A stretch of 64,000 nucleotides of DNA, from contig SUZG01000004.1 in assembly GCA_015060015.1 (NCBI GenBank), positions 57,503 to 121,502 of the forward strand, written 5' to 3'. A program made the translations under genes and the position numbers. Of this stretch, positions 1 to 8,359 are shown piece after piece (position 1 is the stretch's first letter; each line of letters starts with the position of its first letter). Below the pieces are notes generated by a model. The model had not been told where the DNA came from. It searched no databases and saw nothing but the letters and a program-made list of their open reading frames with translations. The DNA comes from Rikenellaceae bacterium (lineage in GTDB: Bacteria > Bacteroidota > Bacteroidia > Bacteroidales > Rikenellaceae).

Positions 1-138
1 GCCGAGGCAGAGGTTCCATTGGCTATGGCGGAGGCTTTCCGCAATGGTAATTTGGGTATTATGGACTATTATAAGATGAAGAACATTATGGCCGATACCC
101 AGATGCGTGACGCAATCTCAAAGAGTGATAAGAAATAG
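1..138 (+). CDS. floA: Flotillin-like protein FloA (C-terminal end only)
   Basis: Only the last 45 codons are in the window, reading [20 protein letters not shown] and ending SKSDKK before a TAG stop. The pattern [20 protein letters not shown] is the conserved C-terminus of the UPF0365/FloA family, membrane-anchored SPFH-domain proteins that organise ordered membrane microdomains. The N-terminal membrane segment and SPFH domain lie outside the window, so nothing can be said about its start. A strong intrinsic terminator follows 18 nt after the stop. The assignment rests on recognising the family tail. Confidence 0.8.
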   Translation, partial: AEAEVPLAMAEAFRNGNLGIMDYYKMKNIMADTQMRDAISKSDKK

Positions 139-156
139 TTGCGTTGCGATAAAAAT

Positions 157-195
157 AATAAGGGCGTTCTCTTTCGGGAACGCCCTTATTGTTTG
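157..195 (+). terminator. Intrinsic terminator after floA
   Basis: A perfect 13-bp stem (AATAAGGGCGTTC / GAACGCCCTTATT) with an 8-nt loop is followed by a T-rich tract. It ends the floA transcript, and because the next gene converges on it from the other strand it may work in both directions. Confidence 0.85.
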
Positions 196-211
196 TTTCT
201 ATTGTTTTGCC

Positions 212-1711
212 CTACTCTCTTACGCAACGTACCTGCATTGCATTTGCACGATACATTACCTTGTTGGGCTGGTAGTGGTTATTCACCGCACGCGTGTTGT
301 TAAGGTCGAAATAGAGTGAATAGGCTGCTACGCCCTCGGCCTTGTCAGCACTGCTTGTCCAGTAGTAGCCAATCCAGGGCAGAGGCGATGCCTCTGTGCC
401 ATAATCACTCATATTGGTAAATACACCCGTCTCGAAACTCTTGCGACCGGCTGCGGGCATAAACATCTTCACGCCAGACTCCTTATCAACGAGAGTCCAT
501 CCGTAACGGGCACGCACATCGGCAGATGCCGCAGCGTCCTCATCCTCGGCAATGTCGAAAGCATCGAAGCTACCCTCACTGGGCAGACGCCAACCCTTTG
601 GACAGGGGTCATATTGACTCTTGGTGGCCTTGTCGCCCCACAAGTCGTTACGATGCTCGTCGTAGAGCCAGTCGTAGTCGTTATCCTTTGAGCCACGCAC
701 GAAGATAGTCGGGTTCTGTATCGCAAACTCCATCGAGCCGGCTTCGTCGTAGTTCTCCGCATCGGCGTATTTGAAGCGAACGGTGGTGTTTGTGGCTGAA
801 TATACAGTCTTGTCGGAGTTGTTCTTGAAAGCATAGTCGTAAGGACGATAGAACGGATCCTTGCGGCCCCATTGGTAGTACATACCGTAGCCGTTGAATA
901 TCTCGTCGGCATCAGTTGAGCCGTTGGGGTTGCTATATGCACCGAGGTTGCGATCCATAAAGACAACGCCGTTTGATGCGGTTATCTCGTTGATGTCGCC
1001 GTCGGTGGTCCATATATGCCAGCTCCAAATAATCTTGTCACTCTTGTCGTATGCCGCTACAACAGCATTGCCGGCGGGAATACGCGTGCCGATTACATCA
1101 CCCTCGTCGTTTGTAATCTCCTCGTGGCCGATGAAGAATGTGAAAGTACCCTCGTTAGGTGTGTAGCCAAAGTACTGCACCAGATCTTTCTCGCTTTGCC
1201 ACAGCAAATCTACGCGTGCAGGATTGATTGCATCGCCCGTCTCGCCACAGCGTGTAACATCGATTGTATAGCGGGTGTCCTTCTGTGAGATAGCATAAGA
1301 GTTGGAGCAATCCTTCGTAAGGTCGATATCCTCGCGAAGCAGCGAGAGATAGGCCGAAGCCTTGACGGTTGTACCGGCTGCGGTGTAACCAACCAGAGTC
1401 AATGTACCGTTCTCTTCGATAGAGTTATCCTCCGAAGCGTATTTGTCGGGAGCAGCGATTGTGATAATCCACTCCTTCATATCGATATTTTTCACCGTCC
1501 AGCCCTCGGGCTTTGATGACGTTGAGATAGATGTGACGTTGCAGGCCGTAAAAGGCATTTCGATTGTTGCACCCGGCTCGGTTACGATACTGCCGGGGAT
1601 ATCGAAGACAAAATCATAGACCTCGTCCTCGCCCTTGCAAGACGATAATGCTGAAAGGCAGAGAGTTGCAACTGCAAGTAGAGAAAAAACGCTTTTGAAA
1701 AGGGTTTTCAT
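212..1711 (-). CDS. Surface lipoprotein with Fibrobacter succinogenes major paralogous domain
   Basis: A 499-residue lipoprotein. The N-terminus is a type II signal peptide with lipobox LSSC (Cys25) followed by KGEDE, an acidic stretch of the kind that acts as a surface-export signal in Bacteroidetes. The last 250 or so residues carry the hallmarks of the Fib_succ_major domain (TIGR02145): DRNLGAYSNP, YYQWGRKDPF, DPCPKGWRLPS, YWTSSA and a terminal VRCVRE. The function of that domain is unknown; members are usually cell-surface proteins. The central part is less conserved and probably forms beta-sandwich modules. It stands alone, convergent with floA, with a TATATTTG promoter box about 40 nt upstream of the ATG. 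Confidence 0.8.
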   Translation of the reverse strand: MKTLFKSVFSLLAVATLCLSALSSCKGEDEVYDFVFDIPGSIVTEPGATIEMPFTACNVTSISTSSKPEGWTVKNIDMKEWIITIAAPDKYASEDNSIEENGTLTLVGYTAAGTTVKASAYLSLLREDIDLTKDCSNSYAISQKDTRYTIDVTRCGETGDAINPARVDLLWQSEKDLVQYFGYTPNEGTFTFFIGHEEITNDEGDVIGTRIPAGNAVVAAYDKSDKIIWSWHIWTTDGDINEITASNGVVFMDRNLGAYSNPNGSTDADEIFNGYGMYYQWGRKDPFYRPYDYAFKNNSDKTVYSATNTTVRFKYADAENYDEAGSMEFAIQNPTIFVRGSKDNDYDWLYDEHRNDLWGDKATKSQYDPCPKGWRLPSEGSFDAFDIAEDEDAAASADVRARYGWTLVDKESGVKMFMPAAGRKSFETGVFTNMSDYGTEASPLPWIGYYWTSSADKAEGVAAYSLYFDLNNTRAVNNHYQPNKVMYRANAMQVRCVRE

Positions 1712-1750
1712 ATAGTACGCTTAAATATAGTTTATCAAAATAATTATCCG

Positions 1751-1758
1751 CAAATATA
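1751..1758 (-). promoter_or_regulatory. Bacteroidetes -7 box for the lipoprotein gene
   Basis: On the minus strand the sequence is TATATTTG, an exact match to TAnnTTTG, about 40 nt upstream of the start codon. No well-spaced TTG at -33 is visible, so only the -7 element is called. Confidence 0.5.
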
Positions 1759-1908
1759 CCAAAAACTTACGACATAGAGCCTCTAAAATCAAATATTTTT
1801 GATTTAAGGCCGATATTATGGCGATATTGCTGTCAAATTTTACTGTAAGGCTAACGGCATAAATAGTGTTTTAGTATGCCGTTGGGTGTGGCAGAGTGTC
1901 GAAACGAA

Positions 1909-2370
1909 TTAAAACAGCGAATTTATACCCTGCAAGGCGAATATAATGGCGGCGTAGCGGATGCCCTTGCCGATAAACATCGTTAGTGTTGTGAGCCATA
2001 AATTTGAACGCATCAGGCCGAGCAGTACGATTATAGCCTCGCCGACCCACGGAAGAACGCCAAAAAAGCCCATCCATGCACCATAACGTCTGACAAAGCC
2101 CGACACCTTGTCCAACTTCGCTTTATCTACTTTCAGCCACTTCTCAATCCATTCGGGTTTGCCTAACCAGCCGAGCCAGTAGCAGATAAGTCCGCCCAGA
2201 GTATTGCCTATTGTTGCCGAGATTAGGCATAGCCAGGGGTCGGCTCCCATCTGCACCAGCACGGTAAGCACTACCTCCGAACTAAATGGAAATATGCTTC
2301 CCGCCAGCACCGCTGCAATAAAGAGTCCGATGTATCCCCAATCGACAAGGAATTGTACTATTACGTCCAT
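1909..2370 (-). CDS. YqaA/DedA-family (SNARE-associated) membrane protein
   Basis: A 153-residue integral membrane protein with several hydrophobic segments. Motifs typical of the VTT/DedA group are visible: the GSIFPFSSEVVL segment near residue 25, GNTLGGLICYWLG near 55 and a RRYGAWMGFFGVLPWVGE stretch near 90-105. The length fits the short YqaA-like subgroup rather than full-length DedA (about 200-220 residues). VTT/DedA proteins are linked to lipid scrambling or flipping and membrane homeostasis; the substrate here cannot be read from sequence. The ATG is preceded by a TATTTTTG box. It is monocistronic and divergent from the TonB-dependent receptor. Confidence 0.75.
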   Translation of the reverse strand: MDVIVQFLVDWGYIGLFIAAVLAGSIFPFSSEVVLTVLVQMGADPWLCLISATIGNTLGGLICYWLGWLGKPEWIEKWLKVDKAKLDKVSGFVRRYGAWMGFFGVLPWVGEAIIVLLGLMRSNLWLTTLTMFIGKGIRYAAIIFALQGINSLF

Positions 2371-2387
2371 ATTATTTGATTACGGTG

Positions 2388-2395
2388 CAAAAATA
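2388..2395 (-). promoter_or_regulatory. Bacteroidetes -7 box for the YqaA-like gene
   Basis: The minus strand reads TATTTTTG (TAnnTTTG), 17 nt upstream of the ATG. No convincing -33 TTG was found, so this is moderate support. Confidence 0.45.
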
Positions 2396-2409
2396 GTAAT
2401 ATTTTGCTC

Positions 2410-2438
2410 TTTGTCCGTCTCTTTTTTTAGTATATTTG
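2410..2438 (+). promoter_or_regulatory. Promoter of the Oar-like receptor gene
   Basis: TTTG (2410-2413) and TATATTTG (2431-2438) are separated by 17 nt, matching the Bacteroidetes -33/-7 pattern. It predicts a leader of about 100 nt before the receptor ATG. Confidence 0.6.
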
Positions 2439-2545
2439 CACCCAATCATCTGTAAAACAGGTTGTGTTTGTCGCAAAAACAGTCGCTGACGAGGTGTTGA
2501 AATGCTTGAAGCGTTGGTTTATATGGATGATGTAATATATTGTTT

Positions 2546-5500
2546 ATGAAAAAGATTGTTATTTCAATAATTCTATGTCTTTGTGCCATATTTTCTGCTG
2601 TGGCTCAAATTTCAACCTCTTCGTTGCGAGGTGTCGTGCAGGCATCTGACGGCGATGCTCTGGTGGGTGCTACTCTGCTGTTGGAACATCCTGCAACAGG
2701 GGTAACCTACTCTGCTGTTTCCGATGCTGATGGTCGCTTTGCCATTCACGGCGTGCGTCCCGGTGATGGATATCGTTTGACGGTGGAGTATCTCGGATAT
2801 ACGACCTCGCGTCGTGAGGGCGTGGCATTGCGTCTGGGTGAGGTACGCAACGAACGTATCATCTTGAAGGAGAGTGCAACGGCTGTCGGCGAGGTTGTTG
2901 TAGAGGCGTCGCCCGTAAAGATGTCGGGTGTTGTTCGTGACTTTGACGAGCAGACGATTACCCTACTGCCTTCGGTGTCGCGTTCACTGTATGATGTTGT
3001 TCGTCTCACACCGCAGGCCATAGCAACCAAGACGGGCGGAATGTCGTACGGTGGTGTTGCAAATCGTTATAATGCGTTCAGAGTCAATGGTGTGGCAAAT
3101 AATGATATGTATGGACTGTCATCATCTGGCACCAATGGCGGACTATCGAATGCCAATCCCGTTTCGTTGGACGCTATCGAGCAGATTGAGGTGTCGGTGG
3201 CTCCGTTTGATGTGCGAATGAGTGGCTTCGGAGGTGGCGAGATAAACGCCATAACCAAGACGGGAACGAATGAGTTTCGTGGCAGTGCCTACACCTATTA
3301 TAATAATCAGGATTTCTATGGCACGACGGCTGGTCGTGATGTCGAAAAACGCGAGAGACTGGCCGAGCAGGCGACACAGGTCTATGGCGTGACGCTGGGA
3401 GGCCCTATCGTAAAGGATAAATTGTTCTTCTTTCTCTCGGGTGAGTATAACAGAGAGAGTTCGCCTTCGTCATATTACGAGGGCTTTGCCGGTGCAAGAC
3501 TCAATGCGGAGGAGTTGCAACGCATATCGGAGAGATACAAGAGCCTTACGGGCTACGATGGCGGAGGTGTGAAGGGTCGCGATGTCGAGCAGCGTGCCGT
3601 ATCGCTGATGGCGGCATTGGACTGGTATATCGATTCGAGAAATCATCTGTCGGTGAGTTACAGCCTGCTGGATGCTCGTGCCGAGGAGTATGGTAACTCG
3701 CTGACCTCGTTTACATTCTGTGGCTCAGGTTATGCCAATTACAGTACGGCCCATCACGTTGCCATAACGCTGAACTCTCGCATATCGGAGCATCTGCACA
3801 ACGCACTGCGAGTAGGATATTCGCGTGTCGGCGATGGCCGTGAGGGTGATGTGAAGGGAGCTTTTCCAAGTGTGATAATCAAGAATACAGGCCTTGACGG
3901 CAATGTTACGGTCAATATAGGAAACAATCGCTATGCGGGCGTAAATGCGTTGAGTCAGGATGTGCTGACGGTGGCCGATGACCTCACCTTTGAGTACAAG
4001 GCTCACTCGTTTACCTTTGGTACGCATAATGAGTTCTATAACATCCACAATCGTTATCTTGCCAACGCCTTTGGAACATATACCTACAACTCCGTAGCCG
4101 ATTTTGAACGCGATATGGCGGCTATGTATGAGTATAACTATACCGATCCGGCGGTTACGGGAACAACGCAGTGGGGCCCTCGTTTCAAGGCTGCAGAAAT
4201 CAACCTCTATGCACAGGATAACTGGGATTTGGGCCGAGGCTTGACGCTTACCTATGGCGTGCGTGCTACCCTGCCGCTGATATTCAACACCCCCACGCCA
4301 AACAAAGAGTTTAATGGTGGCGAGATAGCAAAGCGTTACGACATACGCATAGGCGATGTGCCGCGTGCCCATCTGCTTCTGTCGCCACGCGTGGGTCTTG
4401 CGTGGGAGAAGAATTACACTGCTGGCAAACTCTCTGTCGAGGGAGGCGTTGGTATATTTACGGGCCAGGTGCCTTTCGTCTGGGTTGTGAATAACTACTC
4501 CAATACGGGTGTCGAGCAGAAGGGTCTGCGTCTGACTGGTACTTTCGAGAATGGAGAGGTTGTGGGCAGTGCTGCTCCATTTACACCAACACCGGAGCCT
4601 ACGACTCTGTCAAATACGAGCTTTATGCTCAATGCTATGGATGACGAGTTCCGTTACCCGCAAAATCTCAAAGCGAGCCTTTCCGGCGAGTTCGTGTGGA
4701 ACAATGGCTGGTCGGTGCGTGGCGATGTGTTATATACCAAGACGCTGCAAAATGTGCGATTCCGTAACCTCGCGATAGAGAGAACTATGGATGTTGTCTA
4801 TGCAGTGCCTTCTGCGGACGGAGTGTCGGCATCGGGTGCCTACCCCGCCTTCACGCGTACGACAAACGACTATTCGGCTATATATTATATGGAGAATACC
4901 TCGAAGGGTTACTCTTATGTCATTTCGGGTAGTGTGTCGAAGATTTTCCCATTCGGACTGTCGCTGGCGGCATCGTATGCCTATGCAGGAGCTTATGCTG
5001 TGTGTGATGTTCCTTCGACATCCTCTTCGACAAACTGGTCACGAAGCTATGGCGTGGATCTGAACGCCGAGGAGATGGGTGTATCGGCCTATAATGTGCC
5101 TCATAAGCTGTCGGTTATGGCAACCTATCGCAAGCGTTATGCTCCGCTCTTCGATGTCGCGGCGTCGCTTGTCTATCAGTTGCAGTCGGGACAGCGTTAC
5201 TCGCTGTGCTTTGGCGAGACGGTTGATTTCAATGGTGATGGCGTGTTTGGTTCTACGCTGATGTATATCCCTACCGAGGAGGAGTTGGGCCGAATGATGT
5301 TTGCTGATGATAAGTCGGCATCACGCTGGAATGACTTTATCAACGATAGCAAATACCTGCGTTCGCATCGTGGCTCTTTTGCCGAACGTAACGCTATGCA
5401 GACACCTGTGGAGCATCGTCTGGATCTGCATCTTTCGCACGGATTTTACTTTGGTCGCACGACGGGCCGAAAGCTGGAGTTGTCGCTTGATGTGATGAAT

Positions 5501-5686
5501 CTGGGTAACCTTATCTGCCGTCATTGGGGAAGCTACTATAATGTGTCGGGCTGGCGACAGCAGCCTGTGAAGATAGTCCGTATGGAGGATAACTCTCCCG
5601 TCTATCAATTCACCAATGCAGCCATTTTGCCGAGTGATTTGCTGTCGCGTTGGCATATGCAGTTGGGTGTAAGAGTGGTCTTTTAA
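2546..5686 (+). CDS. Oar-like TonB-dependent outer-membrane receptor
   Basis: A 1046-residue outer-membrane protein. The ORF track begins at a TTG two codons earlier; the ATG at 2546 fits the signal peptide MKKIVISIILCLCAIFSAVA better. After the signal comes a carboxypeptidase-regulatory-like domain (about 25-115; LRGVVQASDGDALVGATLLL, then DADGRFAIHGVRPG), a TonB-dependent plug (about 120-240) with the Oar-typical run FDVRMSGFGGGEINAITKTGTN, and a long beta-barrel ending in aromatic VRVVF. The barrel lacks the SusC signature, and no SusD gene is adjacent, so this is an Oar-type rather than a SusC-type receptor. The imported substrate is unknown. It has its own promoter and the next operon starts from a separate one. 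Confidence 0.85.
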   Translation: MKKIVISIILCLCAIFSAVAQISTSSLRGVVQASDGDALVGATLLLEHPATGVTYSAVSDADGRFAIHGVRPGDGYRLTVEYLGYTTSRREGVALRLGEVRNERIILKESATAVGEVVVEASPVKMSGVVRDFDEQTITLLPSVSRSLYDVVRLTPQAIATKTGGMSYGGVANRYNAFRVNGVANNDMYGLSSSGTNGGLSNANPVSLDAIEQIEVSVAPFDVRMSGFGGGEINAITKTGTNEFRGSAYTYYNNQDFYGTTAGRDVEKRERLAEQATQVYGVTLGGPIVKDKLFFFLSGEYNRESSPSSYYEGFAGARLNAEELQRISERYKSLTGYDGGGVKGRDVEQRAVSLMAALDWYIDSRNHLSVSYSLLDARAEEYGNSLTSFTFCGSGYANYSTAHHVAITLNSRISEHLHNALRVGYSRVGDGREGDVKGAFPSVIIKNTGLDGNVTVNIGNNRYAGVNALSQDVLTVADDLTFEYKAHSFTFGTHNEFYNIHNRYLANAFGTYTYNSVADFERDMAAMYEYNYTDPAVTGTTQWGPRFKAAEINLYAQDNWDLGRGLTLTYGVRATLPLIFNTPTPNKEFNGGEIAKRYDIRIGDVPRAHLLLSPRVGLAWEKNYTAGKLSVEGGVGIFTGQVPFVWVVNNYSNTGVEQKGLRLTGTFENGEVVGSAAPFTPTPEPTTLSNTSFMLNAMDDEFRYPQNLKASLSGEFVWNNGWSVRGDVLYTKTLQNVRFRNLAIERTMDVVYAVPSADGVSASGAYPAFTRTTNDYSAIYYMENTSKGYSYVISGSVSKIFPFGLSLAASYAYAGAYAVCDVPSTSSSTNWSRSYGVDLNAEEMGVSAYNVPHKLSVMATYRKRYAPLFDVAASLVYQLQSGQRYSLCFGETVDFNGDGVFGSTLMYIPTEEELGRMMFADDKSASRWNDFINDSKYLRSHRGSFAERNAMQTPVEHRLDLHLSHGFYFGRTTGRKLELSLDVMNLGNLICRHWGSYYNVSGWRQQPVKIVRMEDNSPVYQFTNAAILPSDLLSRWHMQLGVRVVF

Positions 5687-5738
5687 TTGAGATGAAAAAT
5701 TTTGTCGTGCGGAGGCGTAAAAAAGGCGAGAAAAAAGG

Positions 5739-5767
5739 TTGTAATTGATTTTTTTTTCTTACCTTTG
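5739..5767 (+). promoter_or_regulatory. Promoter of the pyrC-carAB-pyrKD operon
   Basis: TTG (5739-5741), an 18-nt spacer and TACCTTTG (5760-5767) match the Bacteroidetes promoter consensus. Transcription would start near 5774, giving a leader of about 190 nt that holds a small ORF and an intrinsic terminator. Confidence 0.7.
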
Positions 5768-5784
5768 CCCAAACCGAACGATAT

Positions 5785-5922
5785 ATGACAAAACAGGTAC
5801 ATAACACCCCGCAAAGCGAATATTTCAGCGTGTTGCAGTCGGCCGAGTGTCGAAAGAGTGATTATCCCTCTTGTTTTGATGTTGTTTCTGTTTATAATTC
5901 TGTTACTGTTTGTTTTAATTGA
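5785..5922 (+). CDS. Candidate 45-codon leader peptide of the pyrC operon
   Basis: An ORF too short for the supplied track: ATG at 5785, 45 codons, TGA at 5920-5922. The peptide begins MTKQVHNTPQSEYFSVLQ and ends SVYNSVTVCFN. It starts about 11 nt after the predicted transcription start. Its stop codon lies 6 nt before the first base of the leader terminator stem, so a ribosome reaching the end would sterically cover the 5' arm. The last 50 nt before the stop are very T-rich (32 of 50). This is the arrangement known from the E. coli pyrBI leader (44-codon peptide, U-rich pause region, attenuator). No homology between the peptides is claimed; function is inferred from layout. Confidence 0.55.
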   Translation: MTKQVHNTPQSEYFSVLQSAECRKSDYPSCFDVVSVYNSVTVCFN

Positions 5923-5928
5923 GATAAT

Positions 5929-5953
5929 GGCGGCTATTTTAGTCGCCTTTTTT
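5929..5953 (+). terminator. Attenuator terminator in the pyrC leader
   Basis: An 8-bp stem (GGCGGCTA / TAGTCGCC, one G-U pair) with a TTT loop is followed at once by six T residues. It lies downstream of the pyrC promoter and only 10 nt before the pyrC ATG, so it cannot serve the previous gene, whose end is 240 nt away with this promoter in between. It is best read as a conditional terminator for the pyr operon. Confidence 0.75.
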
Positions 5954-5963
5954 GTGTAGATAT

Positions 5964-7235
5964 ATGACGTGTGAAAGATTGATACTCAAAGGTGGAACGG
6001 TAGTCAGAGGTGGCTCGTCGGCTCGTCTGGATGTAGCCATCAAAGGCTCTGATATAGAGTGCATAGCTGCCGATATTGAGCCTCGTAAGGGTGATAAGGT
6101 GATAGACTGCTCTGGACGAATTGTTGTCGCCGGACTTGTTGATTTGCACGTTCATCTGCGAGAGCCGGGTTTCTCGGCAAAGGAGACTATCGCTACGGGA
6201 ACTATGGCTGCGGCACACGGAGGCTTTACGACGGTGTGTGCTATGCCAAACCTTGCACCGGCTCCCGACTCATTGGAGAATTTACAGACGCAGCTCGATA
6301 TAATCAATCGCGATGCGAAGATTAAGGTGCTGCCCTACGCTACAATCACACGCGAAAGATATGGTCGTGAGTTGGTCGATTTCAAGGCTTTGACACCTAT
6401 GGTCGCAGGCTTTTCGGATGATGGCAGTGGCGTGCAGAGTGAAGATGTTATGCGTCAGGCTATGGCCGAGGCTGCAAAGAACGATGCTATTATTGCTGCA
6501 CACTGCGAGGTCGATGCTCTGCTGCGTAAGGGTTATATTCACGATGGCGAATATGCGGCACAGCACGGACACCGAGGTATCTGCTCGGAGAGTGAATGGG
6601 CACAGATTGAACGCGATATAGAGCTCGCAGGCGAGGCCGGTTGTCGTTATCACGTCTGCCATATCTCTACAAAGGAGAGTGTGGCTCTGATTCGCGAGGC
6701 GAAGCGTCGTGGCGTGAAGATTACCTGCGAGACAGGCCCCCACTACCTTACGATGTGTGATATGGATTTGCAGGAGGATGGCCGCTTTAAGATGAATCCC
6801 CCGATTCGTTCAGCCGCTGACAGAGATGCTCTTATTGAGGGTTTGCAGGATGGAACGATAGATGTCGTGGCGACAGACCATGCACCTCACACGGCGGAGG
6901 AGAAGTCGCGAGGCTTGGAGCTGAGTGCTATGGGTGTTGTGGGTTTGGAGACCTCGTTTGCCGTTATCTATACGCATCTGGTGCGTCGTGGTGTTATCTC
7001 GCTGGAAAAGGCTATCGATGTAATGGCCGAAGCCCCTCGCCGCATCTTTGGCTTGGGTGGCGGCCTTATGGAGGGCGAGAAGGCCGACATTGCGGTCTTT
7101 GATCTTACGGCCGAGTGGGATGTTGAGCCCGAAAAATTCCTGTCAAAGGGCCACGCTACGCCCTTCGAGGGTTGGCATTTGTGGGGCGAGTGCTGCCTCA
7201 CGATGGTTGATGGCAAGGTCGTGTATGAGAAGTAG
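5964..7235 (+). CDS. pyrC: Dihydroorotase
   Basis: Zinc amidohydrolase that cyclises carbamoyl-aspartate to dihydroorotate, the third step of UMP synthesis. The track starts at a TTG four codons upstream; the ATG at 5964 (MTCERLILKGG) is chosen. The protein has 423 residues, the class I (long) dihydroorotase size. Metal and active-site motifs are intact: DLHVHLREPG (about 56-65), SDDGSGVQ, HCEV, CHIST, TCETGPHYLT and the metal-binding Asp in VATDHAPH. It is the first gene of pyrC-carA-carB-pyrK-pyrD and is preceded directly by the candidate attenuator. carA follows after 35 nt. Confidence 0.95.
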   Translation: MTCERLILKGGTVVRGGSSARLDVAIKGSDIECIAADIEPRKGDKVIDCSGRIVVAGLVDLHVHLREPGFSAKETIATGTMAAAHGGFTTVCAMPNLAPAPDSLENLQTQLDIINRDAKIKVLPYATITRERYGRELVDFKALTPMVAGFSDDGSGVQSEDVMRQAMAEAAKNDAIIAAHCEVDALLRKGYIHDGEYAAQHGHRGICSESEWAQIERDIELAGEAGCRYHVCHISTKESVALIREAKRRGVKITCETGPHYLTMCDMDLQEDGRFKMNPPIRSAADRDALIEGLQDGTIDVVATDHAPHTAEEKSRGLELSAMGVVGLETSFAVIYTHLVRRGVISLEKAIDVMAEAPRRIFGLGGGLMEGEKADIAVFDLTAEWDVEPEKFLSKGHATPFEGWHLWGECCLTMVDGKVVYEK

Positions 7236-7270
7236 GAGATAAGAAAATTAGTATAAATCAATAAATTGCA

Positions 7271-8359
7271 ATGAAACCTTTTACAAAAAAATTAGTCCTT
7301 GAAAACGGTCGCGAGTTCTACGGCTATGGCTATGGTGCCGATGTGGAACGCGTTGGAGAGATTGTTTTCAATACTTCGGTTGTGGGCTATCAGGAGATTA
7401 TCTCTGACCCTTCGTGTATGGGGCAGATTGTCGTGATGGCGTACCCTCTGATTGGTAATTATGGAATTACCGATGAAGACTTTGAGTCGAAGCAACCACT
7501 TGTGGGTGGTATGGTTGTGCGTGAGTGTAACGAGAATCCGAGTAACTTCCGTTACACCAAGACCTTCTCCGAGACTCTTGATGAGCAGGGAATCCCCTGC
7601 ATTGCAGGTGTCGATACGCGTATGATTGTGCGTATCATCCGCGAGGAGGGCTCGCAGCGTGCAGCTATCGTTGCTGCCGATATGCCTACCGAGGCGGCTT
7701 TGGCGTTGATTAAGGCTACCCCGCTGCCCGAGAAGCTGGTTGAGCAGGTGAGCAGCCGCAAGCGTTGGTTCTCGCGTACGCCCAATCACAAGTACGACAT
7801 CGTAGCTGTCGATTGCGGTATCAAGCATAGCATCATCAGCCACTTTAACTCTCGCGGCTGTAATGTTACGGTCGTGCCGTTTGACGCTACGTTGGAGGAT
7901 ATCATGGCTTTCAATCCCGATGGAATCTTCCTCTCGAATGGCCCGGGTAGTCCCGAGGAGTTGCCGCAGATTGTGGAGATGATAAAGTCCGTCAAGGGAC
8001 GTGTTCCGATGTTCGGAATATCGTTGGGTATGCAGCTCATAGCTCTTGCTTATGGTGCCGAGGTGAGGAAGATGAAGTGTGGTCATCACGGCGGAGCCGC
8101 TGTGAAGGATACGGCTACGGGCAGAATTGATATGACGGCACAGAATCATAGCTACGAGGTTGTTGCAGAGTCTGTGAAGGGTACCGACTTGAACATTACC
8201 CACGTGAATATCCCTGACGGCTCGGTGGAGGGTGTTGAGTGTGTCGCCGATAAGGTTTATGGCGTGCAGTTCCACCCCGAGAGTGCCCCGGGACCGCAGG
8301 ATAGCGTATATCTTTTCGATAAATTCATTAAACTGATGGAGGAGAAACAAAATGCCTAA
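7271..8359 (+). CDS. carA: Carbamoyl-phosphate synthase small subunit, catalytic Cys replaced by Ser
   Basis: A 362-residue CarA. The N-terminal CPSase small-chain domain (about 1-140) is normal, and the C-terminal class I glutamine amidotransferase domain runs from about 165. In the nucleophile elbow, where the family has GICLGHQ, this protein has GISLGMQ: Ser251 (TCG, 8021-8023) replaces the catalytic Cys and Met254 replaces the His. The His-Glu pair of the triad survives in GVQFHPES near the C-terminus, as do GPGSP and GHHGG. In E. coli CarA a Cys-to-Ser change abolishes glutamine use, and vertebrate CPS1, which uses free ammonia, also has Ser there. The subunit therefore probably cannot hydrolyse glutamine, although it may still stabilise CarB. 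Its stop overlaps carB by 8 nt, indicating translational coupling. Confidence 0.93.
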   Translation: MKPFTKKLVLENGREFYGYGYGADVERVGEIVFNTSVVGYQEIISDPSCMGQIVVMAYPLIGNYGITDEDFESKQPLVGGMVVRECNENPSNFRYTKTFSETLDEQGIPCIAGVDTRMIVRIIREEGSQRAAIVAADMPTEAALALIKATPLPEKLVEQVSSRKRWFSRTPNHKYDIVAVDCGIKHSIISHFNSRGCNVTVVPFDATLEDIMAFNPDGIFLSNGPGSPEELPQIVEMIKSVKGRVPMFGISLGMQLIALAYGAEVRKMKCGHHGGAAVKDTATGRIDMTAQNHSYEVVAESVKGTDLNITHVNIPDGSVEGVECVADKVYGVQFHPESAPGPQDSVYLFDKFIKLMEEKQNA

